This document shows positions 52,068 to 63,688 of a stretch of 64,000 nt of DNA, piece by piece. A model generated the notes under the pieces. That model searched no databases. It was given only the letters and a program-made list of their open reading frames with translations, and was not told the DNA's origin. A program made the position numbers and the translations under genes. The DNA is from Brachyhypopomus gauderio (Eukaryota > Chordata > Actinopteri > Gymnotiformes > Hypopomidae), in the NCBI RefSeq assembly GCF_052324685.1, contig NC_135214.1, forward strand, positions 24,504,265 through 24,568,264. The letters are read 5' to 3'. Position 1 is the first letter of the stretch. Each line of letters begins with the position of its first letter.

Positions 52068-54761
52068 CAGTGGTCCCCAAACTACGGCCCGCGGGCCGGA
52101 CACGGCCCGCCTCCACGTTTGACCCGGCCCCCGGAACATTTGACCTGGCCCCCGGAACACCCCCTCCCCCCTACCCCCAGGGAAAAAAATACTGCTCCTT
52201 GTGAAAGAGAACGTAATGGCGAAAAGGTTAGGTAAGAGAAAAATTGATTCTGAATGTAGGGTATTTAACCTGCAGTGGACAAACGATTATTTTTTTGTTC
52301 AATGCAAAGAAAAGGCTGTTTGTCTCATCTGTAAAGAGGCGCTTGCGGTATTCAAAGAATACAATCTACGACGGCACTATGAATCCCGTCACAAAGACCA
52401 GTATGATAGTTTGCAAGGCCAAATGCGGGCAGACAAACTGTTAAAGTTAAAAAGTGGACTGTTAGCTCAGCAGAATACATTTGTACGCCAAGCTCAGCTG
52501 AACCAGTCATCCGTTCGGGCCAGCTTTCGGGTTGCTCAAATTATAGCAAGCAGCGGTAAACCTTTCACGGATGGAGAGTTTGTTAAGAAATGTTTGAATG
52601 CTGTCGCGGAGGAAGTGTGTCCCGAGAAGAAAGATGTCTTCAATGCAGTGAGTCTGTCAGCGAGTACAATCACCAGACGCATCGAAGAAATCGGGGGTAA
52701 TGTGTATGTACAGCTGCAGCAGAAGACAAAAGAATTTGACTTTTTTTCATTAGCATTGGATGAGAGCACGGATGTGCAGGACACAGCGCAGCTGGTAATT
52801 TTCATTCGTGGAGTTAACGCAAACTTTGAGATGAGCGAGGAGTTGGCAGCCCTCCAAAGTCTCAAAGGGACTACAACGGGGGAGGATATTTTCGGCAAAG
52901 TATGCCAAACCATGGAAGACTTGGACCTGGACTGGTCAAAGCTTGCCAGCATTACGACTGACGGGGCTCCTAGTATGGTGGGCGCGTCTCGGGGTCTAAC
53001 AGGACGCGTGAAGCGGGAGATGGAAGAGCGGGGTCTCACCGCCCCGCTACAAGTCCACTGTTTAATTCACCAGCAGGCACTGTGCTGCAAAGTGTTGAAG
53101 TGGGATTCTGTCATGAAGGTTGTGGTGTCATGCATAAACTTAATCAGAGCAAAGGGACTTAAACACAGGGAGTTCCAACAATTCCTGTCTGAGCTGGAGT
53201 CTGCGCACGGCGACGTGCTGTATTACACAGAGGTCCGATGGCTGAGCCGGGGCAGAGTTTTGAGGCGTTTTTACGAGCTGCTACCTGAAATTAACGCATT
53301 TCTTCATTCAAAAGACAAAACGGTCCCAGAGCTGATGGACCCAGAGTGGAAATGGCACCTGGCATTTTTAACAGACGTGACAGAAATTCTGAACAGCCTT
53401 AACTTGCAGCTACAAGGCCAGGGGAAACTCATTTGCGACATGTATTCCCACATAAAAGCATTTGAGGTGAAACTAGCGCTGCTTTTGGAGCAAGTGAAAA
53501 AGCACAACTTCGTCCATCTCCCTGCTACCCAAAACCTCTCTGCAGAGAACCCAGCGGTCCCGTTCCCAACTGAAAAGTGCGTGGAAGCACTGGAAATGCT
53601 CAAGGCGGAGTTCGGTGTGCGATTCCGTGAACTACATGTTCATGCAAAAGAAATCCGTCTTTTCCAGAACCCCTTTGTTGCCGACATCGATGAAGCCCAG
53701 CCTTCTTATCAGTTTGAGTTGGCCGAGTTACAGAACTGTGATGTTCTGAAAGACATGTTCAAGCCCAACAGTCTTATTGACTTCTATGCCGCACTCCCAA
53801 ACGACACGTACCCTAACATAAAAAAACACGCAATGAAGATGTCCACACTTTTTGGAAGCACGTATATCTGCGAACAAACATTTTCGCACATGAAACTCCT
53901 GAAAACTTCGCTGAGATCAAGATTGACAGATGAACATCTGCATCAGTGTTTGAGACTGGCTGTGACTAGAATGGAACCTGACATTCAACTTCTCACCAGC
54001 CAAATGCAGGCCCACAGTTCACACTGATGAACATACATAGGTAAGCTCACTTTTCTGACTTGAATGAGTCATTCTGAGTATAAACAAATATGATCATAAA
54101 ATCTACTGGGATAAAATGCATAAAAAATGTATTGTGCTGTGTAGGTCACAAGGAAGTTGATGAGAGAGAAAGGTATCTACAAGCCTTCTAGAACCTACAA
54201 TCTACAAAAGGATTATAAGGAAGGAACACGAGAACTTTGAGGGACTACTCATATGAGTCATTTAAGGAAGAAATTCTGTTCTGACAACTTTACCTGTTAA
54301 GATGTGCACGGCACAACAGAAAGTTAATGTTCCACAGACTTTTTTTTTTCTGTGAAGAACCCAAAGAGCATTTTTTGGTGTTATTTATTTTAATAATGGT
54401 GTTATTTTTTTCTTAAATAGTGTTATTTAGTTGGTTAATAGTGTTATTATTTATTACCAGACTTTTTTCTGTGAAGAACCCAGAGAGGATTATTTAGTTA
54501 TTATTTCATAAATATTGTTATTTATTTTGTTAATGGTTAATATTTAGTTTGTTAATAGTGTTATTGTTTATTTCTTGACTTTTTTGTGTGAAGATCCCGG
54601 AAAGTGTTATTAATGTTTGGTTATGTGTCGCTTTCTGAAAACAATAAATGTTGCAGCACCCCTGTGATTGTCAAACTTTTCTGTTTCAAACTGACCCCGG
54701 CCCCCCATCAGAGAAGAGAAAAGTTATTTGGCCCTCGCAGGAAAAAGTTTGGGGACCCCTG
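52068..54761 (+). mobile_element. Apparently intact hAT transposon (Charlie-like)
   Basis: The ends CAGTGGTCCCCAAACTACGG and the inverse of CAGGGGTCCCCAAACTTTTT are flanked by CTTTAAGG at 52060-52067 and 54762-54769, with no mismatch. It was inserted in a dispersed repeat also seen at 24045-24130. A single uninterrupted transposase frame fills most of it. Confidence 0.95.
52216..54027 (+). CDS. hAT transposase, 603 residues
   Basis: Cut-and-paste transposase acting on the ends of its own element. ATG 52216 (MAKRLGKRKID) was chosen; an in-frame GTG at 52201 is not a likely start. A BED-like zinc finger lies at about residues 35-70 (CLICKEALAVFKEYNLRRHY...H). The catalytic core has LDESTDVQDTAQLVIFIRG and ITTDGAPSMVGASRG, then QVHCLIHQQALC and EVRWLSRGRVLRRF. 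The C-terminus has TLFGSTYICEQTFSHMKLLK, the hAT dimerisation motif. It resembles proteins labelled GTF2IRD2-like or SCAND3-like in fish. No stop or frameshift, so potentially active. Confidence 0.93.
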   Translation: MAKRLGKRKIDSECRVFNLQWTNDYFFVQCKEKAVCLICKEALAVFKEYNLRRHYESRHKDQYDSLQGQMRADKLLKLKSGLLAQQNTFVRQAQLNQSSVRASFRVAQIIASSGKPFTDGEFVKKCLNAVAEEVCPEKKDVFNAVSLSASTITRRIEEIGGNVYVQLQQKTKEFDFFSLALDESTDVQDTAQLVIFIRGVNANFEMSEELAALQSLKGTTTGEDIFGKVCQTMEDLDLDWSKLASITTDGAPSMVGASRGLTGRVKREMEERGLTAPLQVHCLIHQQALCCKVLKWDSVMKVVVSCINLIRAKGLKHREFQQFLSELESAHGDVLYYTEVRWLSRGRVLRRFYELLPEINAFLHSKDKTVPELMDPEWKWHLAFLTDVTEILNSLNLQLQGQGKLICDMYSHIKAFEVKLALLLEQVKKHNFVHLPATQNLSAENPAVPFPTEKCVEALEMLKAEFGVRFRELHVHAKEIRLFQNPFVADIDEAQPSYQFELAELQNCDVLKDMFKPNSLIDFYAALPNDTYPNIKKHAMKMSTLFGSTYICEQTFSHMKLLKTSLRSRLTDEHLHQCLRLAVTRMEPDIQLLTSQMQAHSSH

Positions 54762-54769
54762 CTTTAAGG

Positions 54770-55440
54770 GTATGAAGGCTCTTCCGCCTCCCTCCGCCCT
54801 CACTCACACGCGCTGCGGGTATGATGGGAATATCGCTCCCTTCAAACGCCCAGTCACGGATAAAAACACGGTTTCTGTGAAGGTAACTAGCAGGACTGTT
54901 ATTCTGATGCTGTTGTCGGTAATGCAGTATTGTATTTCGTTGTGTAAGGATTAACGTGTGGGAGTAGATGAGTTTCTCTCCTGCGGTTTGTGTGTGGACC
55001 TGCATCGCGGCTTCGTGGGAGAACGAGAAACAAACCGAGCGGCTGCTACACTGAGCACTTAACGGACCGATACCGCTGTTTAGAATTACGTGCGTTATTT
55101 AATCTGTTCATTTGTTGATATGGGAACCTATTGCTTCACTCCTATCTTGTGTTAAATTATTCATTCTGCCTTTCAAGAGACGACATTGTAAAGAGAAGCA
55201 ACACAATCTTTAATTGTGTAACATCACGTCGTGAATTAACCAATGTGGTTTTGATGGATCCTCAGATGTAGAAATGTTACGTAATGCAACTGCGTTAAGC
55301 CGCCGGTGTCCCAGTCATCCGCCAGGAAATAACGAATGAGAGCATCTATCAGACCCGGGAGCGCGCACAGCCTAGCACGCGTGCACGCGTGCCGTAGCGA
55401 GAGGGCCGCGTAGGTGCTTCACCACTACAACAGCTGATTG
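54770..55440. other. Unassigned DNA between two hAT elements
   Basis: The first bases continue the repeat that hosts the hAT. 55267-55338 shares a repeat with 26241-26300. No gene seen. Confidence 0.4.
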
Positions 55441-56564
55441 TAGTGATGGGATTTTCGGCTCTATTTTGAGATGCGGCTCTAATGGCTCTTCTTACTGTGG
55501 AGAGCCGGCTCTTTCGGCTCCCAAACGGCTCCCCATATATATTTTTTACATTATTAATTAATAGCTTAAACCTTAATTTTTTAACATTTTGTTTAATTAT
55601 TGACATTGCTAAGCACTTCACTTGTGATGAGTAAAAATGCTGCATAACAATGCTTTATAAATAAAACTTTTATTATAACCAATTATTAAATTATCACAAA
55701 ATAGAACGCAATACAGCTTGGCCAATTGCCTGCCGTTTCCACAAAAAAAGTGGAGACTTTTTTTTCAGTGTTTCCCCACCACATTATTAACTGAAAGATG
55801 TGTGATTGGTCAGATGTGTGGAGCACACGTTTGACATGCGGGCAGTGGAGACATTCTTTGCAGTGTTGTCCGAAACGATATGTAGTAGTATAAAGAAACA
55901 CCCCTCAAAACAGGGGAAGGAACATTTACCTGACGAAAATTAATGTTGCATTGTGTTCCAGGTTTGGAAAGTGCTAAAGTAGGCTAAAGTACTTGAAAAT
56001 GTAACTGTATTTTGTTTCACAACAAATAGATGTCTGACTGAATCGATGTGATAAAAAAGCGAATTATTTCGAGTATATGTATAAATATTTAAGTTTAAGG
56101 TGCTGGGAAATATTGAAAATGGCCTTTTTCAATATTGAAAAGTGACGTACAAGTGCTTGAATTCCACCTTGTAAAGGTGTATGAACACGGCATACATAAC
56201 TTTGTTCATTGCGCTGAAGAGGTGCACGACCTCGCTTCGCACGGGGGTCCTCACGCAGGGGCGGAGCCACCGCGATTGCATCATTTTCGGCGCACGGACC
56301 CTCACGCTGAGGAAATAAACTCTCCGCTCTCTACCACTGGCAGAAGCAGAGGGGGGAGAGGGAGAGACAGCGAGGCACCGAAGGACAAATAAAAACGATG
56401 TTGGAAAAAAACTGTGGCACTTGCAGAGCACAAGCGCAATACTGAAGGAAAAGGCGGCTCCCAAATAGGATCCTAAAACGGCTCCCATTGCGGAGCCGGT
56501 TCCAATCGTTCACTTCAAAGAGCCGGCTCTTAGAACCGGATCGTTCGCGAACGACACATCACTA
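55441..56564. mobile_element. Non-autonomous hAT element
   Basis: The ends are TAGTGATGGGATTTTCGGCT and GTTCGCGAACGACACATCACTA. GCTGATTG and GCTGGTTG are 8-bp flanks with one difference. Many GAGCCGGCTC sub-terminal palindromes. Frames inside (for example 56129-56488 minus) are not convincing genes. Truncated relative at 35291-36314. Confidence 0.87.
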
Positions 56565-57364
56565 GCTGGTTGTGGATCATTTAGGGTTTACAGGTTTACA
56601 GATCGTTCAACCCTAATCCAGTCTGACGGTGTTACGCTGTGATACTAGGATATTATCATTACTGAATATTTTGTTATTAATAGACGAAAGTGACGGTGAA
56701 TTGCAGTAGTGAGAAAACCACAACAGTGGCCTTACAACTTTTTAGTCAGAGAGAAAGATTCAATCCCGTGTGACACGTTAACTATCAGTACTGTCTTTAA
56801 CCCCTAAAAACCTACTGGATTCAGATACAGAGAGAGTAGAGAGGGATTTACTGGAATTCAACTTTAAACAGAAATAACGTTCGTTCTGGACCATGATGCA
56901 GCACAACAGAAAAACACAAGTGTAGTAAATAGAGATAATATACAGGACAACACAGACACGGGACAGCAGGACAGATTTAAAAACGCAGTACTGTTAAATG
57001 GAATACAGTGTTGGTGAATATTTGTAGCCGGAAGAGTTTGATGGAATGAGTGAAGAGACTAGCAAGAGTCTGGCAGTTAGAGCCCAAACACTTCAGTACC
57101 TATCTTATTGATACTGAGAGGGGGCGATCATAATGTGTTCACAGTTCTTCCACTCCTCCGTTTAATCATTTGTCTACTTCTTTTCTTTCTCACCCTCTCT
57201 TTTCTCTCTGTCTCATCTATTGCTCTTGCTATTTATCTTGTCCTGTCCTGTCAGGTTCATGGGACCTGTGTGGCTGACAGAATGATGGACTAGTTGAGAT
57301 TCTGACCAATCCCTCGTTGCCTCATATAAACTGACATCTGCCTGCCCCGCCCCCTTCCATCACC
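56565..57364. other. slc7a4 upstream region and probable 5' UTR
   Basis: TCCTGTCCTGTCAG at 57242-57255 looks like a splice acceptor, so a non-coding first exon may lie upstream. A tiny upstream frame (ATGATGGACTAG) lies at 57282-57293. No promoter element was assigned. Confidence 0.4.
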
Positions 57365-58346
57365 ATGGCGCTGTGTGTCCCCGCCTGCTCCCCAGCCGTG
57401 AGGTTCTGTCAGAAGCTGAACAGGCTGAAGACGTTGGAGGACGACGTCATGGCGACGTCGCTGAAGCGCTGTCTCTCCACGCTGGACCTGGCGCTGCTTG
57501 GGGTCGGCGGGATGGTCGGCTCGGGCCTCTACGTTCTCACAGGAACCGTCGCCAAGGACACGGCCGGGCCGGCGGTGGTGCTGTCGTTCGTTGTGGCGGG
57601 CGTGGCCTCCCTCTTGGCCGCCCTCTGCTACGCCGAGTTTGGGGCCCGGGTCCCCAAGACAGGCTCCGCCTACATGTTCACCTACGTGTCTGTGGGTGAG
57701 ATCTGGGCCTTTCTGATTGGCTGGAACGTCATTCTGGAGTATATGATTGGCGGTGCGGCGGTGGCCCGGGCGTGGAGCGGCTACCTGGACTCCATCTTCA
57801 ACCACCACATCCAGAACTTCACGGAGAGCTACGTGATGCGCTGGGACGTGCCCTTCCTGGCTCATTACCCAGACCTCCTTGCGGCGGGAATCCTGCTGCT
57901 GGCCTCCGTCTTCATCTCGTTCGGCGTGCGTGTGTCCTCATGGCTCAACCACATCTTCTCCACCATCAGCATGTTGGTCATCACCTTCATCCTGGTCTTC
58001 GGCTTCATGCTGGCCAACCCGGCCAATTGGAGCGCTCAGGAAGGCGGGTTCGCCCCCTACGGGCTGTCTGGTGTAATGGCGGGGACGGCCACCTGCTTCT
58101 ACGCGTTTGTAGGGTTCGACGTGATCGCGGCTTCCAGCGAGGAGGCCGAGGACCCTCAGAAGGCCATTCCCATAGCGACGGCCATCTCGCTGGGCCTGGC
58201 TGCTACGGCGTACATCCTGGTTTCCACGGTGCTGACTCTGATGGTTCCGTGGCACACGCTCGACCCGAACTCGGCGCTGTCGGACGCCTTCTTCAGACGC
58301 GGATATAGTTGGGCTGGCTTCATCGTGGCTGTGGGGTCTATCTGTG

Positions 58347-58438
<92 letters not shown>

Positions 58439-59605
58439 TTCCCAGGAAGCATGTCACTGGAGCTTTTACATGTTTTCAGTGTTTTTTAAATCCTCTGATG
58501 TGATTTGTTGTGGTTTGTTTCTCAGGTTGTTTTATATTGTTTACCTGAGTGTCTGTTGCTCTCTTCCAGCCATGAACACGGTGTTGCTAAGCAACCTGTT
58601 CTCTCTGCCACGGATCGTGTACGCCATGGCGGAGGACGGCCTCTTCTTCTCCGTCTTCTCCCGCGTCAACCCCGTCACCAAAGTCCCCGTCGTCGCCATC
58701 CTGGTGTTCGGGAGTCTCATGGCCCTCCTGGCGCTGATCTTTGACCTGGAAGCGTTGGTGCAGTTCCTGTCCATCGGCACCCTGCTGGCCTACACCTTCG
58801 TGGCCGCCAGCGTCATCGTGCTCCGCTTCCAGCCCGACAGGACGGGCGGAGCCGCGGGCGGAGGAGGGGCGAAGACGGACGCGTCGTCCGCCACCTCGCC
58901 CGGCCAGCCAGCGCCCCAGGGGCTCGTCCAGCCGGCGGGCTCCGAGACCCAGACGCTGGCGCAGGACGGCGGGGAGCTGAAGGAGTACGAGTCCTTCTCC
59001 GACAAGCTCCAGCTGGTGGAGCGGGAGAAGGCGGTGCGGGAGCGGCGGGCCCCGGGCACGCTGCAGGCCCGCTGGGAGCCCTACCTGGGCCGAGCCCTGG
59101 GGGACTGGGAGCCGGGCGAGGTGGTGGCCTTCTCCGTGCTCGCCCTGATGGTGAGCGCCGTGTCGCTGAGCTGCGTGGCCGTGTTCGGCACCACCCACCT
59201 CCACCTGCCCATCTGGAGCTTCGTCCTGCTGCTGGTGGTCTTCAGTCTGGCCTTCATCATCAGTCTGTTCCTCATCTGGGTCCATGAACAGCAGACCAAC
59301 ACGAAGACCTTCCAGGTGAGGAGACGTCCCACCCGGTCACACGTAGTACAGCGGGAGGTGGGGCGAACGGGAAATGACGGTCAGAAGAACGCAGTGCAGT
59401 GGAGTCACGTTACTGTCTCCATGTCTGATTCTTGTCCTTTCACACATGTACTAGTACTAGTACTAGTACCAGTACTAAACCTCTGACACAAACCTACAGG
59501 AGTAATAAGTAGGTATGTTAGCACCAGGGTCTGTCAGGAGTCAAGGGCTGTGTGGATGCGTCAGGGCTGTGATATCATCCTCACTACAGTCTCCTCTCAG
59601 AGCAG

Positions 59606-59662
<57 letters not shown>

Positions 59663-60714
59663 CGTCATACTGACAAAGCACTCTGTCTTATCACCTTTAT
59701 CAGGAAGTAGTCCCATCACTTATAGCAGTCTAGAGCAGCATTACACAACACACTACACACATACCACACACACTACACACATACCACACACACTACACAC
59801 ATACCACACACACTACACTACACACCACACACACTACACACCACACACACTACACACCACACACACTACACACACACTACACACATACCACACACACTAC
59901 ACACATACCACACACACTACACAAAACACATTTTCCATAGTCCCATAATTATTGAAAAAATCTTCTCAACAGTATGTGTGTATCATTGTGTGGAACTGTC
60001 CAACTGTCAGAGCAAACAGCCCACGATCCAAACAGCCTCAGTGTGTTAATCCCCTGCTGATATGTGTGTGTCCTTGAGGAAGAGTCGTGTCACGTCTGAT
60101 GGTGTGATCTCTGCTTCAGTGAACAGTTTAGACAAAACCAGCTGTTTAGACAAGACCAGCAAAACGCCTCAGACAACAGCAGCAGATTAATACTCAACAT
60201 TACTCCTGAACTATAGTGTGTGTGATGTTGAATCCTTAAACACTTTGTCAGGGTGGGAGCAGATAGGCTGTATGAGCCATCTCCAGAAGACTGTGTGATA
60301 GTAACTGTGACAGCAGCTACACTGGAGCTACTGGGGTGTTTGGCTGGTGGTGCTGTAGTGTAGGTATAGAGTAGTATGTGGAGGGCTGGGGCTAAAGGCT
60401 GCTGTGTAAGGCTGGGCTATGTGGGGGGTCCAGTGGGGGGTGGGTTTAGTGTCTGCTGTAGTATGTGGGGAGCCATACTGGTGAGGTCTGGGTGGGTTTA
60501 ATGTCTGCTCGGTTATGTGGGGAGCCATACTGGTGAGGTCTGGGTGGGTTTAGTGTCTTCTGTAGTATGTGGGGAGCCATACTGGTGAGGTCTGGGTGGG
60601 TTTAGTGTCTTCTGTAGTATGTGGGGAGCCATACTGGTGAGACTGCTGTTGAAGTGAAACTTTTCAAAGACTGTATTTGACTGTACTTTTCAAAGACTGA
60701 AAGTGTGTCTGTGT

Positions 60715-60758
<44 letters not shown>

Positions 60759-61045
60759 TGTGTGTGTGTGTTCTCCAGGTTCCTCTAGTGCCCTTCATTC
60801 CTGGTCTCAGTATTCTGCTCAATGTGTTTCTGATGATGAAGCTCAGTCCTCTCACCTGGATCCGCTTCACCATCTGGGTGGCAGCAGGTACTACACACAC
60901 ACACACACAGCAGGTACCTTCTACATGCTACACACACACACACCATCTACATGTTACACACACATATACACACATACACATACATACTTACAGCAGGTAC
61001 CAACTACACGACCCACACATATACAGCAGGTACCAACTAGACATG

Positions 61046-61078
<33 letters not shown>

Positions 61079-61130
61079 GCAGGTACCTTCTACATGCCAC
61101 ACACACACCCACCCACCATCTACATGTTAC

Positions 61131-61191
<61 letters not shown>

Positions 61192-61551
61192 GTAGGTACC
61201 AACTACACATGACACACACACACCATCTACATGTTACATACATACACACACACACACACACCCACCCATATACACACACATATACAGCAGGTACCAACTA
61301 GACATGACCCACACACAAACACACAGCAGGTACCATCTACATGCTACACACACACACACACAAGCTTTGTGTGTGAGGTCCTTAGTGTGGGCAAATAGAG
61401 GCTTGACTGGTACTGTTTGATGTGCTAATGAGAACACACTGGGAGGGGCGTGAAGCTGCAATACTGGCCATACTGGGAGGGTTAGAAGAATGATGTTAGA
61501 CTGTTAGCAGTGCTATAATACACAACGGTGGTTGTGAGGGTTCTCTCTTTA

Positions 61552-61599
<48 letters not shown>

Positions 61600-62441
61600 A
61601 GCTGTAAGACTGTTAGCAGTGCTATAATACACAGCAGTGGTTGTGAGGGTTCTCTCTTTATCTCTCTCTCTCTTTCTCTCTCTCTCTGTTAGCTGTAAGA
61701 CTGTTAGCAGTGCTATAATACACAGCAGTGGTTGTGAGGGTTCTCTCTTTATCTCTCTCTCTCTGTTAGCTGTAAGACTGTTAGCAGTGCTATAATACAC
61801 AGCAGTGGTTGTGAGGGTTCTCTCTTTATCTCTCTCTCTCTCTGTTGACTGAAGTCAGAGCTGTTACGCTGCATAAAGTGAGCTCTGTTCTATCATGTGC
61901 ATTATGGTAATTATGTATTATGTAGACTTATGTACACCTATTGCTCCGTGCACATCCCAGAGTTCTGCCTGCTCCTCGCATCTTGTTAGCCAATCAGCAC
62001 CACGATCACTGCAGAATGACGGAGCACCAAGCTGTGCGGTGCTGTTAGCTGTAGATATAAGCACACTGTAAACTCCTTTGTAGACGTCACTTTATTTCTC
62101 TCATCTGTTTGCACCCTGCCTCTTTTGTCTTCCGATTTCTCTCTCCCTCCCCCTCTTTCACTCCTTCTTACTCTCCTCTCCCTCCCACTCTGTCTCTATC
62201 TCTTCTCACTCCTCCCCCCCCCCCCCCCCCCCTCTCAGGGTTGCTGGTGTATTTCGGTTATGGCGTTTGGCACAGTAAGGAGGGCCAGCGTGAGCAGCTG
62301 GGTCAGGACGTGGCCGCCCGCTACGTGGTTCTGCCCAGCGGCAGCCTGGTCCAGACCGTCCAGAACGTGCAGCCCGACGGACACGCACACACACTCGCCA
62401 CACACACACCAGGCTCCAGCGAGCCACAGGACAGCAGATGA
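57365..62441 (+). CDS. slc7a4: Cationic amino acid transporter 4 family (SLC7A4), four coding exons
   Basis: Multi-pass membrane protein of the CAT subfamily (APC fold, 14 membrane spans); its transported substrate is less certain than for CAT1-3. Exons are 57365-58346, 58570-59315, 60779-60887 and 62239-62441, with GT/AG at each junction and phases 1, 0 and 1; the sum is 2040 nt, 679 residues. The start has a good context (CACCATGG). Diagnostic stretches are [51 protein letters not shown] and [18 protein letters not shown]. The CAT-type C-terminal spans follow in exons 3-4. A Gly/Ala/Pro-rich loop lies at about residues 420-515. The C-terminal tail is hydrophilic. GC-rich exons contrast with the AT-rich surroundings. 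No defect seen. Confidence 0.95.
58350..58438. repeat. (GT)n-(GA)n microsatellite at the slc7a4 intron 1 donor
   Basis: The repeat starts immediately after the donor GTGAGT, so the splice site merges into the GT tract. Confidence 0.95.
59608..59660. repeat. (GT)n microsatellite, slc7a4 intron 2
   Basis: About 26 GT units. Confidence 0.95.
59740..59925. repeat. CACACTACACAC tandem array, slc7a4 intron 2
   Basis: Imperfect repeats of ACTACACACATACCACACAC. The Thr-His-Tyr frames are artefacts. Confidence 0.9.
60430..60645. repeat. Tandem repeat, about 61 bp, 3-4 copies, slc7a4 intron 2
   Basis: The unit contains GTATGTGGGGAGCCATACTG, then GTGAGGTCTGGGTGGGTTTA. Confidence 0.9.
60716..60770. 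repeat. (GT)n microsatellite before slc7a4 exon 3
   Basis: GT tract ending directly at TTCTCCAG, the exon 3 acceptor, so it displaces a normal polypyrimidine tract. Confidence 0.95.
60882..61370. repeat. Minisatellite that repeats the exon 3 donor site, slc7a4 intron 3
   Basis: CAGCAGGTAC, the exon 3 end plus donor, recurs at about 60882, 60908, 60991, 61025, 61077, 61190 (CAGTAGGTAC), 61286 and 61325, separated by CTACATG and (CA)n. Confidence 0.85.
61499..61850. repeat. Tandem repeat, about 65-110 bp with (TC)n, 4 copies, slc7a4 intron 3
   Basis: Each copy reads TTAGCAGTGCTATAATACAC, then GGTTGTGAGGGTTCTCTCTT and a (TC)n run of differing length. Confidence 0.92.
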
Positions 62442-62502
62442 TCTGTGTGTGTGTGTGAGGCCGTTGGGTGTGTGAAGTGTGTTAGCCATTGCTTTGCAAG
62501 CT

Positions 62503-62562
<60 letters not shown>

Positions 62563-63645
62563 CCGCACGTGTGCATGTATTTTCCGTTTTTCCCTTTGCT
62601 GCTGTGGTCTGATCTGCTGCATATGTGACTAGTTTCTAGATTTGATATTTTTGGATTAACATACACTACAAGCCTGAGGGGTGTGTGGGTGTGTGTGTGT
62701 GTGTGTGGAGTGAGAGAATGCTCACACGTTACACAGGGACCATTTGATTAGGGTGTAGACAGGTAGGTGGTGGATTAGTAGAGGAGTGGAAATTGGGAGT
62801 GGTGGGTGGGTGTAGATGTGAGTTAACAGGCTGATGGGTGTGGGTGTATCTTGTGGGTGTAGCCGGTGGTGCAGCTTCTGTCCGTGGGGTTTCCATTGTC
62901 ACTCTTCCAACCTGTTGCCGTGTGAAACCTGATGCCTGGACAGGAGCTGCTCACTCAAACACACCGCTGCTGAAGTAAGTGAAAGCCGAGAACCCTTATT
63001 AGCACGAGCAGCTAGCAGCATGCTAACGGCGGCTTGCTGCTCATTCACTCACACACAATGAGCACCTGTCACTTGGCTGAGTGTGTTTGGCCTTCAGGAG
63101 AAACTGGTGTGAGCATTCAGCTCTAATTGTAGGTGTGTTTGGGTGAAGGGGTGTAATTATTGTAATGAGGTATCAGGCCCTTCTGGACTGAGTGTTGAGA
63201 GTGGGTCTTGGAGCATGGTGGAGAGGATGCCATTGGCTGAGTGGTTCTTGAATTGCACTTTCATTGGCTAACCTGACTGGCTAACAGACTGCATTAGTCT
63301 TTATTTTTGAATGTTTGAAGGGTTGTTTTCTCATTATCTAGAACGGGTGTGAGAAAGGACAATCACTAAGATAAATACACACACACACACCCATTCCCCC
63401 AAATTATGACTGAATCTCATTTCAGACCTCATTAATATATTTTCCACATAGTAATATAATTATTTATCTATTTATTCAAACCTTGTTGTATTTCATATGT
63501 TAATTTAAAATGAAATATCTGTTTTGTTTGAGTTCTTGCATAGCAACCAAGTTTTGTACTGTATCTTTTGAAGTAGGTTGTAACCAAAGGTTAATATGCA
63601 ATAGTGCATAATAGAGTGAATGTGCATTTAGATCTAAGATTAAAT

Positions 63646-63688
<43 letters not shown>

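Noticed and set aside
52536..53039. 167-residue minus-strand frame
   Set aside because: Antisense to the hAT transposase.
57290..57865. 191-residue minus-strand frame over slc7a4 exon 1
   Set aside because: Antisense shadow of a GC-rich coding exon.
58587..59285. 232-residue minus-strand frame over slc7a4 exon 2
   Set aside because: Antisense shadow; composition biased by GC-rich codons, no motif.
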